Positions 27,781 through 36,361 of a stretch of DNA of 64,000 nt are shown piece after piece; the stretch's first letter is position 1; each line of letters opens with the position of its first letter. The stretch comes from an uncultured Shewanella sp. (GTDB lineage: Bacteria; Pseudomonadota; Gammaproteobacteria; Enterobacterales; Shewanellaceae): NCBI RefSeq assembly GCF_947491715.1, contig NZ_CANLKR010000017.1, positions 48,431-112,430 of the forward strand. Reading direction: 5' to 3'. A model generated the notes under the pieces. The model had not been told where the DNA came from and made no database searches. It saw only the letters and a program-made list of their open reading frames with translations. A program made the position numbers and the translations under genes.

Positions 27781-28245
27781 ATGAAATTTTTATCTAGCGT
27801 GGCCACAACGGCTTTATTGTGTGTATCAAGCACTTCCTTTGCAGAAGAGCTTGATATCGGTATTGAAAGTATCTGTGAAGACAGAGCCTGTACCTTTAAA
27901 GTCCCCATTGTCGAAGGCAGAGCTGTATCTTGGTATATCACCTCACAAACGGCTGGAAATCCAGGCATAAAGATTATCAGTCCTGATGGTGAATTAATGG
28001 CTAAAACAACCGTTTACTCTAAAGACTTGAATAACAAGAGTAGCGGTGATTTTATAGCCCCAACAACCGAACGTTATACTGTGATTTTCTCGGACATGGT
28101 CGAAGTGGTTTCAGATACCGCCACCATCACCAGTGATTGGGGAGATACTGTGAGCCAAACATTCCAGTTTGCAGGAGAAGATTGGACCGATAATGACTAC
28201 AACGACATTTTTGCAGCCATTACTTGGTTTACTAAAAAAGGATAA
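27781..28245 (+). CDS. Secreted DUF4114-like protein
   Basis: The 154-residue protein starts MKFLSSVATTALLCVSSTSFA, a clean signal peptide; AAGGA is at suitable distance before this ATG. An in-frame upstream start at 27709 would bury the signal peptide and is disfavoured. The C-terminal motif GEDWTDNDYNDIFAAI matches the acidic DxDYND motif of DUF4114 domains, often proposed to bind calcium. Two cysteines (SICEDRACTF) may pair. A short terminator follows. Its neighbours are a TonB receptor and CpdB; its role is unknown. Confidence 0.75.
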   Translation: MKFLSSVATTALLCVSSTSFAEELDIGIESICEDRACTFKVPIVEGRAVSWYITSQTAGNPGIKIISPDGELMAKTTVYSKDLNNKSSGDFIAPTTERYTVIFSDMVEVVSDTATITSDWGDTVSQTFQFAGEDWTDNDYNDIFAAITWFTKKG

Positions 28246-28264
28246 TCAAGATGTAAAGCTATTC

Positions 28265-28294
28265 AAAGGAGCCTTTCTTGGCTCCTTTTTATTT
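28265..28294 (+). terminator. Terminator after the DUF4114-like gene
   Basis: AAAGGAGCC (28265-28273) and GGCTCCTTT (28280-28288) with a 6-base loop, followed by TTATTT. Confidence 0.92.
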
Positions 28295-28381
28295 CCTATT
28301 TAACACCTCATTATGCACCACTCAAAAATAAAACATTGAATTAACCAAAATTAACAAATAATTAAACAACAGATAAAGTCA

Positions 28382-28430
28382 GGCTGATATTATTATCAGC
28401 CATTATGGAGACAAAGAAATCAATTTCTTT
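28382..28430 (+). repeat. Two adjacent inverted repeats in the cpdB leader
   Basis: GGCTGATA/TATCAGCC (28382-28401, 4-base loop) is followed by AAAGAAAT/ATTTCTTT (28413-28430, 2-base loop). They sit 28-76 bases before the cpdB start and could be operators or leader RNA hairpins. Confidence 0.5.
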
Positions 28431-28457
28431 ATCATGTACAAGGAAAAAACATAGGGT

Positions 28458-30518
28458 ATGTTAAATAAAAAAATACTGGCAACACTGATCACTTCAACAT
28501 TATCTATCACTGGCTGTGGGTTAGATGACTACAGCAGAGGTAATGATGACAATGAAAGCAGCAAAGAAGTACAAGTATCCTTACGCATATTAGAGACCAG
28601 TGATTTACACAGTAACATCATGGATTTCAATTATTATCTCGGCGCCGATGATCCCACAATAGGATTAGCCAGAACCGCCAGCCTTATTGAACAAGCTCGA
28701 AATGAAAATGAAAACCATGTCCTTGTCGATAATGGTGATCTCTTGCAGGGGAGTCCAATGGGAGATTATATCGCAAATAAAGGACTCAATGATGGAGACA
28801 TTCATCCTGCGTATAAGGCAATGAATACGCTCGACTATGATGTCGGTAATATCGGAAATCATGAATTTAATTATGGGTTAGATTTCCTAAAAAATGCGAT
28901 AAAGGGTGCCGATTTCCCTTACATTAATGCCAATGTTTATTGTGATTCCTATGCTTGCTGGGACAATGTTCAAAAAGGCGATAATTTATTTACTCCTTAC
29001 CTCATCAAAGAAACACCTGTTTTAGATAATAAAGGGAATAAACAAACCATAAACATCGGCTATATTGGTTTTGTTCCACCGCAAATCATGCAGTGGGATG
29101 CTCAAAACCTACAGGGTAAAGTGCGAGTGGATGATATTGTTAAAACAGCAGAAAAATTCATACCTCTAATGAAAAAAGAAGGCGCAGACATCATCATCGC
29201 CATTCCACACTCCGGTATTGGCTCTGTGTATAACACTCAAGAGAATAACATCGAAAATGCCACATTTGCACTGACTTATGTTGAGGGCATTGATGCCATT
29301 GCATTTGGTCACAGCCATGCAATATTTCCTGATAAGCAATATGAAGGCTTGTACGAGACCGATATTGTTAAAGGCACATTAAATGGCATTCCTGCAGTGA
29401 TGCCAGGACGCTGGGGAGACAATTTAGGTATTATTGATCTTTCATTGAAACGAGTGGATGATAAGTGGATTGTTGAAAATTCCCAATCTGAATCACGACC
29501 TATTTACCAAGATGATAAGCCATTGGTTGAAGCAGACCTTGATATTCGCCAGGCAGTAGAAATCGATCATTTAGGCACGCTCGACTTTGTTGAGCAGCCG
29601 ATAGGTAAAGCCTCAGATAACCTCTATAGCTTTCTCTCCCTTGTACAAGATGATCCTAGCGTTCAAATAGTGTCTGATTCACAACGCGCTAAAGTGCAAG
29701 AACAAATCATCAATATAAGTACATTAAGTCACCTTCCAGTATTGTCTGCCGCCGCCCCTTTTAAAGCCGGTGGGCGCCACAGTACAAGCAGTGATAGTGA
29801 ACAATATGTACAAGTTAATCAAGGATATTTAACCTATAAAAATGCAGCCGACCTTTATCTTTACCCCAACACCTTAGTCGCATTGAAAGTCAGTGGTGCT
29901 GATGTAAAAGAATGGCTGGAATGTAGCGCAAACCTATTTAACCAAATTAATTCAAATGATGAAGCCCCTCAGTCACTGATCAATTGGGGGGAGCACCCCA
30001 CCTATAATTTTGATGTGATTGACGGCATCACCTATCAAATAGATGTCACCCAACCCAGTAAATACAACAGCGATTGCCAGCTGGTGTCAGGGCAAAGTCA
30101 TGCCGAACGTATTATCGACTTAACTTATACTGATGCAAGTGGTTATGCCTATACAGGTGATGAACTTACAGCCATGGAGTTCATTATTGCCACCAATAAT
30201 TACCGGGCTTTTGGCGAAAAATTTGCAGGTACTGGGAGTGCAAATATTGTGCTTGAACTTCCGGATGAAAATCGAGATGTGCTTGCGCGTTATATTACGC
30301 AACAAACCGCCACTCATGGAGAAGTCACCTCTACAGCCGATAATAACTGGCGTTTTAAAACCATTGAAACAGACACCCTACTGGATATTCGTTTTGAAAC
30401 TCAAGACAGTACTAAAGCGGATGATTTTATCAACAAATATCAATTGCGAAACTTAAATAAAGTCAGCACAGATGAGCTAGGATTTGCGGTTTATCAAATA
30501 GACTTAACCACAGAGTAA
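28458..30518 (+). CDS. cpdB: 2',3'-cyclic-nucleotide 2'-phosphodiesterase/3'-nucleotidase, lipoprotein form
   Basis: This 686-residue protein aligns with E. coli CpdB over its length. The metallophosphoesterase domain shows ETSDLHSNIMDF, DNGDLLQGSP, GNHEFNYG, AIPHSG and FGHSHA, which bind two metals. The 5'-nucleotidase C-terminal domain shows PVLSAAAPFKAGGR, NAADLYLYPNT and ATNNYRAFGEKFAGTG. It degrades 2',3'-cyclic nucleotides and 3'-nucleotides outside the inner membrane so that nucleosides and phosphate can be recovered. Unlike soluble E. coli CpdB, it begins with a lipoprotein signal (lipobox SITGC, C20), so it is probably anchored to a membrane. Confidence 0.93.
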   Translation: MLNKKILATLITSTLSITGCGLDDYSRGNDDNESSKEVQVSLRILETSDLHSNIMDFNYYLGADDPTIGLARTASLIEQARNENENHVLVDNGDLLQGSPMGDYIANKGLNDGDIHPAYKAMNTLDYDVGNIGNHEFNYGLDFLKNAIKGADFPYINANVYCDSYACWDNVQKGDNLFTPYLIKETPVLDNKGNKQTINIGYIGFVPPQIMQWDAQNLQGKVRVDDIVKTAEKFIPLMKKEGADIIIAIPHSGIGSVYNTQENNIENATFALTYVEGIDAIAFGHSHAIFPDKQYEGLYETDIVKGTLNGIPAVMPGRWGDNLGIIDLSLKRVDDKWIVENSQSESRPIYQDDKPLVEADLDIRQAVEIDHLGTLDFVEQPIGKASDNLYSFLSLVQDDPSVQIVSDSQRAKVQEQIINISTLSHLPVLSAAAPFKAGGRHSTSSDSEQYVQVNQGYLTYKNAADLYLYPNTLVALKVSGADVKEWLECSANLFNQINSNDEAPQSLINWGEHPTYNFDVIDGITYQIDVTQPSKYNSDCQLVSGQSHAERIIDLTYTDASGYAYTGDELTAMEFIIATNNYRAFGEKFAGTGSANIVLELPDENRDVLARYITQQTATHGEVTSTADNNWRFKTIETDTLLDIRFETQDSTKADDFINKYQLRNLNKVSTDELGFAVYQIDLTTE

Positions 30519-30529
30519 TCCAGAAATAA

Positions 30530-30560
30530 AATGAGTAAGAAAACACTTTTCTTACTCATT
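30530..30560. terminator. Bidirectional terminator between cpdB and the EamA gene
   Basis: AATGAGTAAGAAAA (30530-30543) and TTTTCTTACTCATT (30547-30560) are perfect 14-bp arms with a 3-base loop between convergent genes. Confidence 0.88.
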
Positions 30561-30580
30561 CAAACCTCAATGCTCAGTTG

Positions 30581-31540
30581 TTAAGATGGTTCTACCACAG
30601 ACTTTGCCGTTAGCCTTACAGAATAAAAACGCACCAGTAGTTGCATAGCCATAACAGAGCCTATCACAATAATAATGCCTAAAATGGCTATGAAATCTAA
30701 ATCATCACTGCTGAAAATATCAGGCCACCAAGCCCATTTCACCACCGCCCATGTCGCTATAAAACTAAAAATAGGGGTCAATGCAAGCATAGGTCCAACT
30801 TGTGAAGCAGGCCAATACCGCATCGCTTGCGCAAAACAGCCATAAGCTATCACCGTATTAAAAGCACAAAAAAGCGCAACATACCAATCTGTTAATAACA
30901 TCTGGCTAAATGACTGAGTCGAAATAAACGGCAACATAATCACAGTCCCAAATCCATAAACAAACAACAATGTATTATTAGGGGACAATTTTTTGCTCAT
31001 TAATTTCTGCATTAAGGCAAAACATGACCAAGATAAGGCAGAAAACTGTACAATAGATATGCCAAACCAAATCAGAGAATTACTACCTTTTGAGAAATCA
31101 AGGTGTTGGTAAAAGAACATAACCATTCCTACTGCCAATGTCGCAAAACAGGCTAATTGAACTAGCTTTAACCTCTCCTTAAATAATATGACTCCACCTA
31201 AGGCTAAAAAAAACGGTGCGGTCTGAAAATTAAGTTGCGCTTCTCCTGGCGATAAATATTCTAGCGAATAAACAATTGAGACATAATTACCAATAGAAAA
31301 AATAGCCGTCATCGATAGGATTAGCCAATCTTTCTTATTTAACTGATTAAATTCATTTAATTTTCCAGCATATAATTGAACAAATAAACTGAACACTAAA
31401 GCCACAAAAAATCGGAACCAAGTGAGGGAGACAGGATCAATAAAACTCGCAGAGAGCTTTAAGGCAATAGGCAAGATCCCCCAAAACAATACCGCAATGG
31501 AAGCAAAAAAAAGCCCCAACCTAAAATAACGTAAATTCAC
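30581..31540 (-). CDS. DMT superfamily transporter (EamA family)
   Basis: The protein of about 320 residues has ten hydrophobic segments in two five-helix EamA repeats; SLEYLSPGEAQLNFQTAPFFLALGGVILFKERL is the typical end of the first repeat. Members export amino acids, metabolites or drugs. The start was placed at a GTG (31538-31540), giving MNLRYFRLGLFFA, because AGGAG lies eight bases before it; an ATG at 31570 has no ribosome site. It is followed in the same direction by nothing and preceded by two MFS genes on the same strand. Confidence 0.87.
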   Translation of the reverse strand: MNLRYFRLGLFFASIAVLFWGILPIALKLSASFIDPVSLTWFRFFVALVFSLFVQLYAGKLNEFNQLNKKDWLILSMTAIFSIGNYVSIVYSLEYLSPGEAQLNFQTAPFFLALGGVILFKERLKLVQLACFATLAVGMVMFFYQHLDFSKGSNSLIWFGISIVQFSALSWSCFALMQKLMSKKLSPNNTLLFVYGFGTVIMLPFISTQSFSQMLLTDWYVALFCAFNTVIAYGCFAQAMRYWPASQVGPMLALTPIFSFIATWAVVKWAWWPDIFSSDDLDFIAILGIIIVIGSVMAMQLLVRFYSVRLTAKSVVEPS

Positions 31541-31668
31541 CCTTCCTACTCCTAGAGAGTCAAAACACAATGATAAGTTATTGAATACTTATTGATAACT
31601 AAAAACACATGCCAACATTTAAAAGTGCGACATAAAATACAAAAAGAGAACAATTTAACAAACAAGAA

Positions 31669-32889
31669 TCAACACTTTTGCTCCGCTGAAACAACCGTAT
31701 TTTGATAAGCAAACTTGATCACTAATAAACTTGAGAGGCCAATCAAAATTGCTCCTAAATACAAAGGAAAAACAGCTGAAATTGTTAAGGCGAGGCTTCC
31801 AAAAATTGCAATCACTGCATTAGCAATACAAAAAGTCACCGTTAGTAACCCCATTAAGGCACCATTGCCAATATGCTGATTAACATCCGATGTATAGACA
31901 GGTAATAAACCATTATAAATAGCGACCGTTATCCCCGTTAGCGCAAAGATAACCAACATGCCAGTGCCAGAGAATAATGGCAATATCCCCATCAAGAAGG
32001 CACTAAAGATCAATGCGGTTATAATTGTGGGTAACAACCCAAAAAACCTTTTTAATTTAGTCACTAATAACACACTTGCTAACATCATGCAAAGTGTCAT
32101 TATTGCCGTCGTTTCCCCTATCATACTGGAACCATATCCCCTCTCTAACAGCAACCACACAGGGTAAAACTCATAAAATGCATTCAATCCTAAACAAAAA
32201 ATAAATTGAAATATGAAAATACTCAAAATAATAGGCTGCTTTAATAACACCAATGAGTTATTAGACTTTAATAAGGATAAAACAGAATGATGCTCTTGGA
32301 CCTGATGAGTTTCCGTAATGACTATCTTGACAAAAAAGAGACAACATAATACGGCTATGCCCGCAACCTGAAAAGCCACTTCAACACCATATTGGGCTAA
32401 ATATCCCCCCGCTAAAGGGCCCACTAACCAGCCTAGAAATGAAGCCGCAGCAATCAGCGACATCGCACGGGTTTTATCAATTTTATCCCCTAAATCTAAT
32501 GCGATGGCCCTAGCAATCGATAAATTTCCTTCACATAAACCCGTAGCAAATCGAGCAAAAATAAAGAGTAAGTAGTCCTCAGAAGTAATCGCATAAGCCG
32601 TTAAAAAATAACCAAATACACTAAAAACCAGTGTATAAACTAACAGTTTTTTCCGACCATAATGGTCAGATAAAGCACCGATAAAAGAACCACCAATGAA
32701 GATCCCTAATGGATAAATCGCTAACGAAAAACCTAATAATAACTCCGAAGAGATCCCCATAAACTGGTTAAGTTTATTTATGTTATCTCCCATAAATAAG
32801 GGGGCCAAAATAGGATAAGGCAGTGCTATCCCTGCAGTACTCAATACCGTGACTAATAATACTGAAGCAAACACCAAATACGCTTTCAT
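31669..32889 (-). CDS. MFS transporter
   Basis: The protein of about 406 residues has 12 predicted membrane segments and the MFS loop motif GALSDHYGRKKLLVYT between helices 2 and 3. ARFATGLCEGN in helix 4 and the layout suggest a drug/metabolite:proton antiporter-like exporter. GTG at 32892 directly precedes the ATG used. Substrate unknown. It lies between another MFS gene and an EamA gene on the same strand; separations of about 100 bp mean co-transcription is possible but not shown. Confidence 0.87.
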   Translation of the reverse strand: MKAYLVFASVLLVTVLSTAGIALPYPILAPLFMGDNINKLNQFMGISSELLLGFSLAIYPLGIFIGGSFIGALSDHYGRKKLLVYTLVFSVFGYFLTAYAITSEDYLLFIFARFATGLCEGNLSIARAIALDLGDKIDKTRAMSLIAAASFLGWLVGPLAGGYLAQYGVEVAFQVAGIAVLCCLFFVKIVITETHQVQEHHSVLSLLKSNNSLVLLKQPIILSIFIFQFIFCLGLNAFYEFYPVWLLLERGYGSSMIGETTAIMTLCMMLASVLLVTKLKRFFGLLPTIITALIFSAFLMGILPLFSGTGMLVIFALTGITVAIYNGLLPVYTSDVNQHIGNGALMGLLTVTFCIANAVIAIFGSLALTISAVFPLYLGAILIGLSSLLVIKFAYQNTVVSAEQKC

Positions 32890-32997
32890 CACTCTACACC
32901 CATGACATTATTTCACTATAGAGTAATCGCCAAAAACCATTAAGTAAATCTTTTTATTTACTTAACTTAAAAGGGGGGACACATCGCTGTAAAGGCG

Positions 32998-34248
32998 CTA
33001 AAAAGCAACAAACATAGGTTTTTTCTTTTGCCATAAAACAGGAAATATCAGCACTACAGTAACAGCGTAAGTCCCCCATATAAAAATACGTTCATACAAA
33101 GGATCTTGATAAAACAACCAGTTGTAAAGGAAAGCATAGCAAAGCGGCAGCAAAGTGAACATATTTAAGCCTGCACTGATACTGGCATTTAAATGGTGAC
33201 CACTTAATTCTTCATATAAACGAAAAGTCAGTAAAGCGTACGCCGATAAAAAACCTAACAGAAAGTAATTAATGCCACTTAATACAAAGCTATCAAGCAG
33301 GTATTCATTAAAAAATAAATTACTCGAATAAATAAATAAAGAAAGAAGTGCGGCAAAAAAAAATGTTTTTTTCGTTGAAAAAAACTTTTCACTTACTCCT
33401 AAGGTTAAGCAACTCAACATGTAACCCGCTATTGCTATATCATTAAGCGATATGCTATCGACAAAGCTTACATGATATAAAACCTGTACATAAGTAGGAG
33501 CGTAAAGCTGAACATAAAGCGCAAAGTGTGTGTTAAAAATTCCCGTAATCAACAACACATACCAAAACCATCGATTCGATAAAGCAAACTTTAATTGTAT
33601 CATCGCGTGCTGTTGACTTCTCTTACTGTGCCCTTTAATGATTAAATAAGCGGGATGACATCGGTGAAGCTTGAACATAAAATAAAGTAAACAGAGCAAG
33701 ATTAAAAAAATCGCAAACATAATCGTTTGCTGCCGCCAACCCAGCAATTCAGACATGCTAATGGTAAGAAAAGGTGAAGCAGCTAACGAAAAAGAGAACA
33801 CCAGCTCAGCAAAGCCGACTAGCATAGTCAGGTATTTACCATGAAAATACAGTTTAGCCACCATAATCGCCAATAAAAAAGTAAAGCTTGAAGCAACCCC
33901 CATCAAAACTCGAGACGCTAAAAAAGTCCATAAACTGGAAGAAACAGAAAAAAGCACGAGACTTGCCGATAACAGTACAGCAGAAATAAACACACTCCAG
34001 TGCACGCCCATACGATCAATGAGTAATCCCGCAGGAATAAGCGATATGCTATATGCAGCTAAATAAACAACCGAAAGCATTACAGCGTCGGTGACAGCCA
34101 CAGGAAATGTGTGTTTATAGACCTCACTTAATGAATTAGAATAAGGGATCAGTCCAGAATAAACACCCACTAAACATAGACTAACAGAAAAAATAAGTAA
34201 GGCATCCAAAACAGAACGATGCGGTACCGCCAAAGCAGTATTTAGCAT
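32998..34248 (-). CDS. MFS transporter
   Basis: The protein of about 416 residues has around 12 hydrophobic segments. The loop between helices 2 and 3 is degenerate (PAGLLIDRMGVHWSVF), and ASRVLMGVASSFTFL matches helix 4. It resembles MFS sugar-phosphate/organic anion-type carriers more than drug pumps, but the substrate is not clear. The start MLNTALAVPHRS at 34248 has AGGTC six bases before and is preferred over an ATG at 34272. A MITE copy begins 57 bases upstream of the start, so it may carry or disturb the promoter. Confidence 0.85.
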   Translation of the reverse strand: MLNTALAVPHRSVLDALLIFSVSLCLVGVYSGLIPYSNSLSEVYKHTFPVAVTDAVMLSVVYLAAYSISLIPAGLLIDRMGVHWSVFISAVLLSASLVLFSVSSSLWTFLASRVLMGVASSFTFLLAIMVAKLYFHGKYLTMLVGFAELVFSFSLAASPFLTISMSELLGWRQQTIMFAIFLILLCLLYFMFKLHRCHPAYLIIKGHSKRSQQHAMIQLKFALSNRWFWYVLLITGIFNTHFALYVQLYAPTYVQVLYHVSFVDSISLNDIAIAGYMLSCLTLGVSEKFFSTKKTFFFAALLSLFIYSSNLFFNEYLLDSFVLSGINYFLLGFLSAYALLTFRLYEELSGHHLNASISAGLNMFTLLPLCYAFLYNWLFYQDPLYERIFIWGTYAVTVVLIFPVLWQKKKPMFVAF

Positions 34249-34272
34249 GAAAAGACCTGTATTTATTTGCAC

Positions 34273-34688
34273 TCATAATAGTATAGAAAATAAAAAGTGG
34301 AAATTATACCCGTGATACTTGAAGATGCCTGTTTTCAGAGCCTGTAAAAGGGCCTAATTCAAGGCGTATTATTGCAAGAATGCTTATTGCCTTTTAAGCT
34401 GATACAACGCAGAAGTAGGCACTTTTACAGACTCCCAAAGGGCTGGCCTCTTTATATGTAAAAGCAAGGCCTTTTATACTGCGTTGACTTTCCATCAGCT
34501 TAGAATGACTAGGCACGCTGTTCAAGCTGACCATCATGGATGATGGAAATGTCATTTATGCAGGAGCAATTAATGACCTTGTCTAAAAGGCTTTTAATTC
34601 CAGCTGAATCCTGCACCTTCAAGTATCACGGGTATACAGTTCATTTTGAACTATTCTTTATTCACTGCTCGTCATAAAGTCATTAACA
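34273..34688. other. Intergenic region filled by a MITE copy
   Basis: This 416-base stretch between the divergent MFS and SMP-30 genes consists mostly of the repeat element at 34305-34636. Only about 30 and 50 bases of unique sequence remain at the two ends, so promoters must be compressed there or lie in the element. Confidence 0.8.
34305..34636. mobile_element. MITE-like element, copy A (332 bp)
   Basis: The ends are inverted repeats: TATACCCGTGATACTTGAAG at the left and its exact complement at the right (20 bp, continuing with mismatches). The interior shares long near-identical blocks with copy B at 51327-51593, for example CAGACTCCCAAAGGGCTGG and TTTTAATTCCAGCTGAATCC. It has extra internal sequence relative to copy B, including a short palindrome at 34531-34546. 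It encodes no transposase, so it must be moved in trans. Confidence 0.88.
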
Positions 34689-35558
34689 ATGAGAAAGATC
34701 GACATAGCACTCAATACAAAAGCCGCACTCGGTGAATGCCCTAGATGGGATGAAAAAACACAAGTGCTCTATTGGACCGATATTAACCGATGCCAATTAC
34801 ATCGGTTCGATCCCGTTGCTAACCAAGATGAATACCTCACCTTTAAGGAAGAAATAGGATGTTTTAGTTTACGCCCCTACGGCGGCTTTATATTAGGCAT
34901 GAGAAGTGGATTTTATTTAACCAGTGGCTGGCACACACAAATTGAAAAAATATGCGATCCTGAAGTTCACCTAAAACAAAACCGCTTAAACGATGGCCGA
35001 TGTGATGCAGCCGGACGTTTTTTTTGTGGCTCTTATTATGCGCCAAAAGATGAAAGTGCAGCCAACTTATGGCAACTGAATACAGAGCTTGAAGCCAACT
35101 TAGTTTACGATAATTTACTGACGGTAAATGGCATAGGTTTTAGCCCAGATAACACTACCTTCTATTATTCGAATAGTCCAAAACACACGATTTACCAATG
35201 TGATTATAATATCAAAACAGGTGCAGTTTCTAATCGAAGAGTGTTTCATGAATTTCCAATAGGACAAGGTCGGCCCGATGGCTGCGCTATCGATATTAAC
35301 GGTAATTATTGGAGCGCATTATTTGAAGGTGGGCGCATTGTCAAACTCAATCCCAAAGGCAAAATATTAGAAGAGATCCCCACTCCAATCCACTGCCCTT
35401 CCATGGTCGCATTCGGTGGCCCAGATTTACAAACCTTGTTTATTACCAGCGCAGGCGAAAGGCCCGACACTGAACTCGCCATATACCCACATTCTGGCTG
35501 CTTGTTTACCATGCAAGTTGATACACCAGGCATGATTGAACACAGATTTTTTATGTAG
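34689..35558 (+). CDS. SMP-30/gluconolactonase family protein
   Basis: This 289-residue six-bladed propeller matches the SMP-30/LRE family: the metal-binding glutamate in LGECPRWDE (about 15-23), RLNDGRCDAAGRFF near 99, VNGIGFSPDNTTFYYSNS near 150 and RPDGCAIDINGNYW near 200. These supply the conserved Glu, Asn and Asp ligands. Members hydrolyse sugar lactones such as gluconolactone, L-arabinonolactone or gulonolactone in the cytoplasm. No sugar pathway genes are next to it. A lactone-producing oxidase is encoded 31 kb away at 2044-3657, but a link is only speculation. No clear ribosome site is visible. Confidence 0.9.
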   Translation: MRKIDIALNTKAALGECPRWDEKTQVLYWTDINRCQLHRFDPVANQDEYLTFKEEIGCFSLRPYGGFILGMRSGFYLTSGWHTQIEKICDPEVHLKQNRLNDGRCDAAGRFFCGSYYAPKDESAANLWQLNTELEANLVYDNLLTVNGIGFSPDNTTFYYSNSPKHTIYQCDYNIKTGAVSNRRVFHEFPIGQGRPDGCAIDINGNYWSALFEGGRIVKLNPKGKILEEIPTPIHCPSMVAFGGPDLQTLFITSAGERPDTELAIYPHSGCLFTMQVDTPGMIEHRFFM

Positions 35559-35810
35559 CCTGATTTTTCTTCAGAGAACACCTCACTTCATGTAATTCAC
35601 TTTCTTGATAAAGCAAAAAAACATTAACTTAAACTAACACGCCTCATTACAAACAAAAAAATTCAAACACCTGTATAATATAGATAAAAAAATAAAAACA
35701 AAAATAAATAATAAAATCGACAGATAATTACATTTTATGAAGATTAAATTTAGTTAACCAAATAGAGTGATAGAAATCCACTACTAAAGTTTAATTTCAA
35801 GAGACCTGAA

Positions 35811-36314
35811 ATGCTAAATGCTAAAAACATCCTTCATGAATGGGTTAACCGTTTTAATAAACAATATGATACTAAACTGAAATTTGATGAAAATACACTC
35901 ATCTACCCTTTTAGTGATAATGAATTAACGATGATTCAAGTATTAGATGACAGTGAAGAGTTTTTCGTTGCAACCCCAATCTGTCCGATCCCAGACGACA
36001 AGAATGATCAATACCAATTATATGAAAACATACTAAAACTCAATAAAGAACAGTCAATAATGCTAAATGGCAACCTTTCTATTGATGATGATAAACAACT
36101 AGTATTACTTTGCCACTTTTACAATATCACACAACTCACACCTAATGATATTGAAGGCTTACTCGGTAAAGCTCGTTATGCATTAGCACAAATTCGTAAA
36201 AAATTGGGACTCAGTAATCAACTTCAAAAACTTGATACTGAATTTCCTCTTCAAGCCCCTCTCAAAGAAGCGTCAATGCCGATCAATTTAGCCTCTTTTC
36301 TAAAAATTGTTTGA
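35811..36314 (+). CDS. CesT-like type III secretion chaperone homologue
   Basis: The 167-residue acidic protein has the pattern of class I secretion chaperones (CesT/SycE type). An N-terminal helix (ILHEWVNRFNKQYD) comes before beta strands rich in acidic residues (FSDNELTMIQVLDD), then LYENILKLNKEQSIMLNGNLSIDDDKQLVLLCH and a C-terminal helix LGKARYALAQIRKKLGL. These proteins bind the N-terminal region of one effector and keep it competent for secretion. The gene directly precedes, by 47 bp, a large lipase-motif protein, as chaperones often precede their effectors. No secretion-apparatus gene is in the window. The family call rests on pattern, not on a search. Confidence 0.6.
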   Translation: MLNAKNILHEWVNRFNKQYDTKLKFDENTLIYPFSDNELTMIQVLDDSEEFFVATPICPIPDDKNDQYQLYENILKLNKEQSIMLNGNLSIDDDKQLVLLCHFYNITQLTPNDIEGLLGKARYALAQIRKKLGLSNQLQKLDTEFPLQAPLKEASMPINLASFLKIV

Positions 36315-36361
36315 TAAAAACGATTAAATAAATTAAGTTCACTATTATTATAGGAATATCA

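Noticed and set aside
34305..34636. Possible small RNA or tRNA-like gene in the MFS/SMP-30 gap
   Set aside because: The structure is explained by terminal inverted repeats shared with two other copies; it is a repeat element.
35660..35690. ExsA-like promoter before the CesT-like gene (A-rich tract followed by CTGTATAAT)
   Set aside because: The A tract is common in this AT-rich DNA and the half-site overlaps the -10 box, so the spacing does not fit.
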